A stretch of 33,783 nt of DNA, taken from NCBI GenBank assembly GCA_021820845.1, contig JAKADC010000018.1, positions 1-33,783 of the forward strand. The letters are read 5' to 3'. The DNA comes from Pseudomonadota bacterium (GTDB taxonomy: Bacteria; Pseudomonadota; Gammaproteobacteria; Burkholderiales; Thiobacillaceae). The first letter of the stretch is position 1, and every line of letters starts with the position of its first letter. The notes beneath the pieces were generated by a model. It was not told the origin of the DNA. It did no database searches and saw only the letters and a program-made list of their open reading frames with translations. Made by a program: the position numbers and the translations under genes. This document shows positions 29,102-33,783 of this stretch, piece after piece.

Positions 29102-30001
29102 TTACTCATAACTGAACCGTTTTGCCAGCAGCATCAGGGCCTGTTCGAGCAAAAGGCCGACGATGCCGACGATGAAGATGGCGATGATGATGTGGGCGAC
29201 GTTGAGGTTGTTCCACTCGTCCCATACCCAGAACCCGATGCCGGTGCCGCCGGTGAGCATTTCCGCGGCGACGATGACGAGCCACGCCACGCCGATGGAA
29301 AGCCGCACGCCGGTCAGCACGTAGGGCAGCACGGCCGGAAACAGGATGCGGGTGAAGACCTTGAATTCCGACAGCTTCAGCACGCGCGCCACGTTCATGT
29401 AGTCCTGCGGGATGCGCTGCACGCCGGCGGCGGTGTTCAGCACCATCGGCCAGACGCTCGAGATGAAGATCACCCAGATCGAGGCCGGTTCGGCCTTCTG
29501 CAGGACCAGGAGGCCGATCGGCAGCCAGGCGAGCGGCGACACCGGGCGCAGGATGCTGATGATGGGCGACAGCATGCGGTTGAGGAAGTCGAAACGGCCG
29601 ACCAGGAAGCCGAGCGGGATCCCCGCCAGCGCGGCGGCGCCGAAGCCGATGCCAACGCGATACAGCGAGTTGAGGATGTTCCAGCCGATGCCCTTGTCGT
29701 TGGGGCCGTTGTCGTAGAACGGATGGGAAAACAGCTCAACCGCCGAATGCCAGGTCGCGGCCGGGCCGGGGATGCTCTTGACGCCATGGGCGATCAGCCC
29801 CCACACGCCGACGAAGAGCAGCATGCCCAGCAGCGGCGGGATGGCGTTGCCGAACAGGGCCCGCGCGTTCTCGGCGAGCCATCTGCCCGCTCCGGCGAAA
29901 CCGGCGCGGCGAGGCGCCGCGGCGGCCGGCGGCGGGGGCGCGATGTCCGCGCCCGACAGCACGTCGTCCAGATCTTCGTTTGTCGCGTTGACTGCACTCA
30001 T
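29102..30001 (-). CDS. nrtB: Nitrate ABC transporter permease
   Basis: A 299-residue inner-membrane permease of the NitT/TauT family. Residues 1-45 are a hydrophilic Ala/Pro-rich cytoplasmic extension. About six hydrophobic helices follow (AIPPLLGMLLFVGVWGLIA, VGIGFGAAALAGIPLGFLVG and others), and the EAA-type coupling loop is in FTRILFPAVLPYVLTGVRLSIGVAW. The start is ATG 30001 with AGGAG 7 bases upstream. It lies 59 bases after nrtA. Confidence 0.93.
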   Translation of the reverse strand: MSAVNATNEDLDDVLSGADIAPPPPAAAAPRRAGFAGAGRWLAENARALFGNAIPPLLGMLLFVGVWGLIAHGVKSIPGPAATWHSAVELFSHPFYDNGPNDKGIGWNILNSLYRVGIGFGAAALAGIPLGFLVGRFDFLNRMLSPIISILRPVSPLAWLPIGLLVLQKAEPASIWVIFISSVWPMVLNTAAGVQRIPQDYMNVARVLKLSEFKVFTRILFPAVLPYVLTGVRLSIGVAWLVIVAAEMLTGGTGIGFWVWDEWNNLNVAHIIIAIFIVGIVGLLLEQALMLLAKRFSYE

Positions 30002-30060
30002 GTCGCACTCCTGAATATTGGGGGCCGGCCGCACGGCGCGGCAAATCGCGGCGCGCATCC

Positions 30061-31332
30061 TCAGGCCTTGATCCTGAAAGCGTCGGCGTAGGCCCTGGGG
30101 TTCTTTCCGTCCCACACGACGCCGTCGATGAGCCTCGCGCTGCGCAACGGCGACTTCGGCAGCGGCGTCTTCGTTTGCGCGGCGGCCTGCTCGTAGATGT
30201 CGATGCGGTTGACCTGCTTCGCCACCGCCAGGTAGTCCGGGTGTTCCTTCAGCAGTCCCCAGCGCTTGTGCTGGGTGAGGAACCACATGCCGTCCGACAG
30301 GTAGGGGAAGTTGACCGCGCCGTCGTTGTAGAACTTCATGTAGTCCGGGTCCCGCCACGTCCTGCCGATGCCGTTGTCGTACAGGCCGTGCATGCGGCCG
30401 TCGATCGACCCCACGTCGGTGTTGACGTAGGACTTGGCCGCGATCACCCGCGCCACTTCCGAGCGGTTCGACAGGGCATCGATGTATTTCGACGCGTCGA
30501 GGATCGCCGCGACCAGCGCGCGCGCCGTGTTGGGATAGCGCTGCGCGAATTCGGCGGTGGTGCCGAGCACCTTCTCCGGATGATCCTTCCAGATGGCCTG
30601 CGAGGTGGCGGCGGTGAAGCCCACGCCGTCGCGGATCGCGCGCGCGTTCCAGGGTTCGCCCACGCAGAAGCCGTCCATGTTGTCGACGCGCATGTTGGCG
30701 ACCATCTGCGGCGGCGGCACGGTGATCACCTTGGCCTGCGTGAAGGGATTGATGCCGTAGGCCGCCAGCCAGTAGTACAGCCACATCGCGTGGGTGCCGG
30801 TGGGGAAGGTCTGGGCGAAGGTGTATGCCCCGGGCCGGGCGGCGACCAGCCTGGCGAGCGCGGCGCCGCCGGTCACGCCCTTGGCCTTGAGCTGGTTCGA
30901 CAGCGAGATCGCCTGGCCGTTGTTGTTGATCGTGGCGAGCACCGCCATGTCCTTCCTCGGCCCGCCGATCCCCATCTGCACGCCGTAGACGAGCCCGTAA
31001 AGCACGTGGGCCGCGTCGATCTCGCCATTGACCAGCTTGTCGCGCACCGCGGCCCACGACGCTTCCTTCGAGGGCGTGATGGCGAGGCCGTGTTTCCTGT
31101 CGAAGCCCTTGACGGCGGCGATCACCACGCTGGCGCAGTCGGTCAGCGGGATGAAGCCGATCTTCAGATTCGGCTTTTCGGGCGCGTCGGAACCGGCGGC
31201 CCAGGCGGCGCTGCGAACGCCTGGCGGAACCATGGCCATGAGCGCCGCGGCAACGGACATGCCTCCGGTCTTTTTCAGGAAGTCTCGCTTGCCCGCGTCA
31301 GGCGCGTCGGGAGTGGGCTGAATGTCGTTCAC
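30061..31332 (-). CDS. nrtA: Nitrate-binding protein of the ABC transporter
   Basis: A 423-residue substrate-binding protein of the NrtA/NasF class. After a leader with GKRDFLKKTGG and a hydrophobic stretch (MSVAAALMAMVPPG), a Tat-like signal with KR in place of RR, the mature part begins KPNLKIGFIPLTDCASVVIAAVKGF. Family segments GYRVDN-like VANMRVDNMDGFCVGEPWNARAI and FPYLSDGMWFLTQHKRWG are present. It should bind nitrate in the periplasm or at the outer face of the membrane. The chosen start is GTG 31332 with GGAG 8 bases upstream; the longer open frame runs through the promoter and leader. The homologous cytoplasmic sensor NasS lacks a signal, which argues against that identity. Confidence 0.92.
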   Translation of the reverse strand: MNDIQPTPDAPDAGKRDFLKKTGGMSVAAALMAMVPPGVRSAAWAAGSDAPEKPNLKIGFIPLTDCASVVIAAVKGFDRKHGLAITPSKEASWAAVRDKLVNGEIDAAHVLYGLVYGVQMGIGGPRKDMAVLATINNNGQAISLSNQLKAKGVTGGAALARLVAARPGAYTFAQTFPTGTHAMWLYYWLAAYGINPFTQAKVITVPPPQMVANMRVDNMDGFCVGEPWNARAIRDGVGFTAATSQAIWKDHPEKVLGTTAEFAQRYPNTARALVAAILDASKYIDALSNRSEVARVIAAKSYVNTDVGSIDGRMHGLYDNGIGRTWRDPDYMKFYNDGAVNFPYLSDGMWFLTQHKRWGLLKEHPDYLAVAKQVNRIDIYEQAAAQTKTPLPKSPLRSARLIDGVVWDGKNPRAYADAFRIKA

Positions 31333-31348
31333 GCTGCTTTCTCCAATC

Positions 31349-31379
31349 AAAAAAGGCGCCGCCGTGGGCGGACGCCTTT
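31349..31379 (-). terminator. Intrinsic terminator (attenuator) in the nrtA leader
   Basis: On the minus strand, AAAGGCG (31379-31373) and CCGCC (31371-31367), separated by a bulged T, pair with GGCGG (31363-31359) and CGCCTTT (31358-31352), followed by three further T. It ends 16 bases before the nrtA start, so transcription stops before the gene unless it is prevented. Confidence 0.88.
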
Positions 31380-31437
31380 GTCCCGTGATGAATGATTCGA
31401 TGGTGATGCCGAAAGGCCGCGTCGTTGCGGCGCTTCG
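31370..31437 (-). promoter_or_regulatory. ANTAR-target tandem hexaloop hairpins in the nrtA leader
   Basis: Hairpin P1 has stem GCCGC (31431-31427) / GCGGC (31420-31416) and hexaloop AACGAC; it can be extended by CGAA/TTCG (31437-31434 / 31413-31410). Hairpin P2 has stem GGAC (31383-31380) / GTCC (31373-31370) and hexaloop AAAGGC. Both loops have A at position 1 and G at position 4, the conserved feature of RNA bound by ANTAR proteins. P2 uses the same bases as the 5' arm of the terminator, so the two structures exclude each other. Confidence 0.82.
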
Positions 31438-31447
31438 GTGCACGTTC

Positions 31448-31464
31448 AGCAACCGCTGTGCCAG
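31448..31464 (-). promoter_or_regulatory. Sigma-54 promoter of nrtABD
   Basis: On the minus strand, CTGGCAC (from 31464) with -24 GG at 31462-31461, and TTGCT with -12 GC at 31450-31449, has exact GG-N10-GC spacing. The predicted start near 31437 coincides with the first base of the extended P1 hairpin, giving a leader of about 105 bases. Confidence 0.8.
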
Positions 31465-31539
31465 TTCGGGCAGTGCCTTGCGCGGCGCGGGTTTCGACGC
31501 AGCGGCCCGGTCCCGGGCACGCAGTGCGCACGCCTTTCG

Positions 31540-31556
31540 CGCACCCGCGCGGTGCG
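31540..31556. promoter_or_regulatory. NtrC-type enhancer site of nrtA
   Basis: GCACC (31541-31545), CGCGC, GGTGC (31551-31555) is a perfect NtrC dyad flanked by a C/G pair. Its centre is about 111 bp upstream of the predicted start. A weaker match (8 of 10) lies at 31572-31586, next to the nasT stop. The core is identical to the nirB site at 23046. Confidence 0.7.
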
Positions 31557-31591
31557 TGTTTCCGACGCCGCGCACCATTCGTGTCCGGCGC

Positions 31592-32158
31592 TCACGCGGC
31601 GGAATCGCGCAAGACCTGGCGCGCGATGTCCGCGAGCTTCAGCCCGCGATCCATCGCAGCGCGCCGCATCTCGCGGTACACCTCCGGTTCCGACGCGCCG
31701 GTCTGCCTGATGAGCAGCGCCTTGGCCTGGTCGACGAGCTTGCGTTCCGACAGTTCGAGGCGCGTCTGTTCGAGCTGGTCATGCAGCGCCCGGTAGGCCT
31801 CGAAGCGCGACACCGCCACATCGAGGATCGGACGGATGCGCGCGGGATCAAGCCCGTCGACGACGTAGGACGTCACCCCGGCGCGGGTCGCCGCGCGGAT
31901 CGAATCCGGGCTGCCGTCGCCGGTGAACATCACGATCGGGCGCGGGCAATCCCGGTTCGCCAGACAGACGTGCTCGAGCGTGTCGCGGTCGGGCGAATCC
32001 TGGGCGATGATGACGATGTCAGGCCGCAGCGTCTGGACCTGCACGTCCAGGCTGCGCGCGGAATTGAGTACGGCCGCCACCGCACAGCCCGCCGCCTCCA
32101 GCGCGGGTGCGAGCATCGCCAGTCGCTCGGGCTGGTTTTCAACGATCAGTACGCGCAT
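31592..32158 (-). CDS. nasT: NasT-type antitermination regulator: pseudo-receiver plus ANTAR domain
   Basis: A 188-residue RNA-binding regulator. Residues 1-120 have a receiver fold (MRVLIVENQP and PRPIVMFTGDGSPDSIRAATRAGVTSYVVDGL), but the phospho-acceptor position is Ala52 (IVIIAQDSPDRDTLE) in place of Asp, so phosphorylation is unlikely. Residues about 128-186 are an ANTAR domain (LELSERKLVDQAKALLIRQTG and EVYREMRRAAMDRGLKLADIARQVL). In Pseudomonas, Paracoccus and Azotobacter, NasT is held by the nitrate sensor NasS and released to prevent leader termination of nitrate assimilation genes. The nrtA leader immediately downstream has the matching target. No nasS is in the window. The ATG at 32158 has no strong ribosome binding site. 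Confidence 0.92.
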   Translation of the reverse strand: MRVLIVENQPERLAMLAPALEAAGCAVAAVLNSARSLDVQVQTLRPDIVIIAQDSPDRDTLEHVCLANRDCPRPIVMFTGDGSPDSIRAATRAGVTSYVVDGLDPARIRPILDVAVSRFEAYRALHDQLEQTRLELSERKLVDQAKALLIRQTGASEPEVYREMRRAAMDRGLKLADIARQVLRDSAA

Positions 32159-32545
32159 GTCTCATGTGTCCGTGAAAGAAGCGGTGGCCTTCGCACGCAG
32201 GGAAATCAGGGGACACCGTCCGCGCCGCGCGAACCGCTCCGATCCCTCCGCAAGCAGGCCGCGTGCCACGTGGCGAATCCGCCGCCCGCCGGGCGTTTTC
32301 CGCAGAGCGGGTCCGCGCAAGTGGCGCCTGCATGAACGATCGCGGTGCACCCGGCGGGGAAACCGGATCAAAAGGAGGCATGCGGCGAGCGCGCTGTCGG
32401 CCTTGGCGGAAAATGCGTCGCCAGCGAGACTTTTGCGGCGCCGGCACTGGAAAACGCGAATCGATTGTCCATGAGTTAAACACTCGGAGGGGACGAACCA
32501 CGTCGCAGGTTCGATGTGTCTTTTACTCAACGAATGGGGTCGATC
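32159..32545. other. Intergenic region between nasT and the outer-membrane protein gene
   Basis: These 387 bases separate two divergent genes. I see no supportable gene. CGCCC (32283-32287) and GGGCG (32291-32295) followed by TTTT make a very small terminator-like hairpin. AAAAGGAGG followed by ATG (near 32380) would start an Arg-rich frame that runs through the next gene and has no family features. Promoters for both flanking genes must be here, but I cannot place them with confidence. Confidence 0.5.
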
Positions 32546-33175
32546 ATGATGAATCGCAAGCTTGCTGTTTCCCTCGCGCTCGCTCTGGGCGCGTCCGTTG
32601 CCGGGACGAGCCACGCCGCGCCGTCACCGTTCCAAGGCCCTTATGTGGGCGCGCAGATCGGCTACTCGGTGTACGACTTCAAGCTGACGACGCCTTCCGA
32701 AACCATTGACGGCGTCAGCGCCAGAGGCGCCGACGGCGGCGTGTACGCCGGCTGGGGCATGCTGTTTTCCCCGGCCTTTTACGGTGGCCTCGAGGCCGAA
32801 TACAACTGGAGCGGCGCCAAGCACGACACCACGTTCTCCGGGGGGACCGGCGAGATCAAGGACAAGGACAACCATGGCCTCAGTGCGCGCCTCGGCTGGC
32901 TGCCGAGCAGCAATGTCATGCTGTACGGGCGCGCGGGCTGGCAGCGGGTGAGCATGGATTACTCCGGCGATGTCGCAGGGATCGGTGCGGCCACCACCAA
33001 CAAGGACCATGACGGCTTCCGCCTGGGCGTCGGAACGGAAGTGGCCATGACCGGCAACTGGCTGATGCGGCTGGAATACGACCATACCTGGTACAACAAG
33101 GAGACGCTCACGCCGGGCGCGGAATCCGAGCCGCGCAACGACCTGTTCCGCGTCGGTCTCGGCTACCGCTTCTAG
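32546..33175 (+). CDS. Outer-membrane beta-barrel protein (OmpW/OmpA-like, 8-strand type)
   Basis: A 209-residue exported protein with a signal peptide (MNRKLAVSLALALGASVAGTSHA, cleavage near residue 25) and a barrel of about eight amphipathic strands. Examples are GPYVGAQIGYSVYDF, GVYAGWGMLFSPAFYGGLEAEYNW, NHGLSARLGWLP and MLYGRAGWQRVSMDY. It ends LFRVGLGYRF, the C-terminal aromatic signal for barrel assembly. It looks like the OMP_b-brl family of small barrels. Two adjacent ATG codons (32546, 32549) are possible starts. A strong terminator follows, so it is probably a single-gene transcript. Function unknown. Confidence 0.88.
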   Translation: MMNRKLAVSLALALGASVAGTSHAAPSPFQGPYVGAQIGYSVYDFKLTTPSETIDGVSARGADGGVYAGWGMLFSPAFYGGLEAEYNWSGAKHDTTFSGGTGEIKDKDNHGLSARLGWLPSSNVMLYGRAGWQRVSMDYSGDVAGIGAATTNKDHDGFRLGVGTEVAMTGNWLMRLEYDHTWYNKETLTPGAESEPRNDLFRVGLGYRF

Positions 33176-33213
33176 GTCCGTCGCCCCGCCGGCCGGACCC
33201 GGCGTTGACCCGG

Positions 33214-33240
33214 CCCCGCTCCCGGCAGCGGGGTTTTTTT
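33214..33240 (+). terminator. Intrinsic terminator after the outer-membrane protein gene
   Basis: CCCCGCT (33214-33220) pairs with AGCGGGG (33227-33233) around a 6-base loop, followed by seven T (33234-33240). It begins 38 bases after the stop codon. Confidence 0.92.
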
Positions 33241-33467
33241 CGCCGGATCGGCTTTGGACGCCGGTTCGGCCGGCGCGTCCGGGGCAGGCGGGCGAGGCCG
33301 CTCAGCGCTGGCGGGGGCGGCGCCGATGCTAAGATGGCCGCCGCCATGACGCGGCTTCCCCTGGTCCTTTCCTGTCGAGCTTCCGGCGCGCATTCCTGCC
33401 TGCCGCGGCGAATTTTTTCGGCGATTCAAAACCGCGCGGCCGTCCGCATCGCGGGGCGCGCGCTGCC

Positions 33468-33783
33468 GTGAAAAGCGCGTTCGACGAAGCACCGGAACCG
33501 GCGTGGCGGCGGCGGGCCCTTGCCGCGCTGTGGATTTCGCTCGGGCTTCACGTCGCCGTGATCGCGCTGGTGCGGGTGGCACCGCCCGCGGGAAGCGGTG
33601 GCGCGCCGGTGCCGATCGAGGTACGCCTGGCGCCTTCGCCGGTGCCTGCCGCGGCGAAGGCACCCGTCCCTCCGCCTGTGGCGCGCGCCGCGCCTGTCGC
33701 GCAGCTTCAGCCGAGCGCGGCGCCGACGGCCGTGCCCGTGGCCCCGGCCCCTGCCGCCCCCCCGGCGCCGGCGGCCGCGAGCG
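33468..33783 (+). CDS. TonB-like energy transducer, N-terminal part (3' end outside window)
   Basis: An open frame from GTG 33468 to the window end encodes 105 residues. The architecture is that of TonB-family proteins: a short basic cytoplasmic tail (PAWRRR), one membrane anchor (ALAALWISLGLHVAVIALV), the typical PVPIEVRLAP after it, then a long Pro/Ala-rich periplasmic segment. TonB links the ExbBD motor to outer-membrane receptors. There is no ribosome binding site before the GTG, but the TGA of a short upstream frame (ATG 33334) overlaps it, so coupling is possible. The C-terminal TonB domain cannot be checked, and a TolA-like or other Pro-rich anchor protein remains possible. Confidence 0.65.
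   Translation, partial: MKSAFDEAPEPAWRRRALAALWISLGLHVAVIALVRVAPPAGSGGAPVPIEVRLAPSPVPAAAKAPVPPPVARAAPVAQLQPSAAPTAVPVAPAPAAPPAPAAAS

Noticed and set aside
31430..31443. Alternative hairpin GTGC / GCGC with loop ACCGAA as first ANTAR hairpin
   Set aside because: It also has A1 and G4, but it overlaps the better hairpin at 31416-31431, and its 5' arm lies upstream of the predicted sigma-54 start, so it would not be fully transcribed.
31333..31578. Upstream extension of nrtA to 31578
   Set aside because: The extension runs through the sigma-54 promoter, ANTAR hairpins and terminator and lacks a signal sequence. GTG 31332 has a good ribosome binding site.
32371..32709. Arg-rich frame after AAAAGGAGG-ATG in front of the outer-membrane protein gene
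   Set aside because: It overlaps the barrel gene out of frame, has no recognisable features and shows shadow-like composition. The ribosome binding site match is probably chance.

Overview
The window is GC-rich, densely coded DNA from a Gram-negative proteobacterium. Outer-membrane barrels, a TonB-like N-terminus, MinCDE, sigma-54/NtrC-type promoters and an FtrABCD-type iron system all fit. Gene content (nitrate assimilation beside a sulfur/persulfide cluster with two ArsR-rhodanese regulators) suggests a betaproteobacterium, perhaps Thiobacillus-like. That assignment is inference from gene content. No rRNA, tRNA, insertion sequence, prophage or CRISPR array was recognised.

Layout. 1-586: 3' end of metE. 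775-2658: rubrerythrin, rubredoxin and rubredoxin reductase, a peroxide/oxygen defence electron chain. 2696-3352: a small Cys-rich GDCCVxC protein whose start is disrupted, then queD. 3372-8036 (minus): a five-gene ferrous-iron operon, ftrA - porin - ftrB - ftrC - ftrD, with a well-formed promoter, an operator-like palindrome and a hairpin over the ftrA ribosome binding site. 8407-16551 (plus): a sulfur island made of ArsR-rhodanese regulator 1, a persulfide-dioxygenase-like MBL protein, an MFS transporter, a periplasmic rhodanese, an unknown 105-aa protein, ArsR-rhodanese regulator 2, a TauE/SafE exporter, a trans-sulfuration PLP enzyme, a cysteine desulfurase and a methyltransferase. 16597-16919: two gene remnants facing each other. 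17030-20067: Hsp20, a PAS-GAF-GGDEF cyclase, an AHSA1-type protein and an unknown 77-aa protein.

20279-26023: assimilatory nitrate reductase nasA and nitrite reductase nirBD. 26194-28093 (minus): minCDE. 28202-31332 (minus): nitrate ABC transporter nrtABD. 31592-32158 (minus): ANTAR regulator nasT. 32546-33175: an outer-membrane beta-barrel protein with a clear terminator. 33468-end: the beginning of a TonB-like protein.

The most informative regulation is in the nitrate genes. Sigma-54 promoter matches (GG-N10-GC) precede nasA, nirB and nrtA. An identical 16-bp NtrC-type dyad lies about 105-111 bp upstream of the predicted starts of both nirB and nrtA. The nrtA leader carries two hexaloop hairpins of the ANTAR-target type (A at loop position 1, G at position 4). 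The second hairpin overlaps the 5' arm of an intrinsic terminator, and nasT lies just upstream. This predicts nitrogen control of initiation combined with NasT antitermination. The sulfur island is the best candidate for less-described biology: paired ArsR-rhodanese sensors without Shine-Dalgarno sequences, a strong 22-bp palindrome over the tauE promoter, and uncharacterised small proteins.
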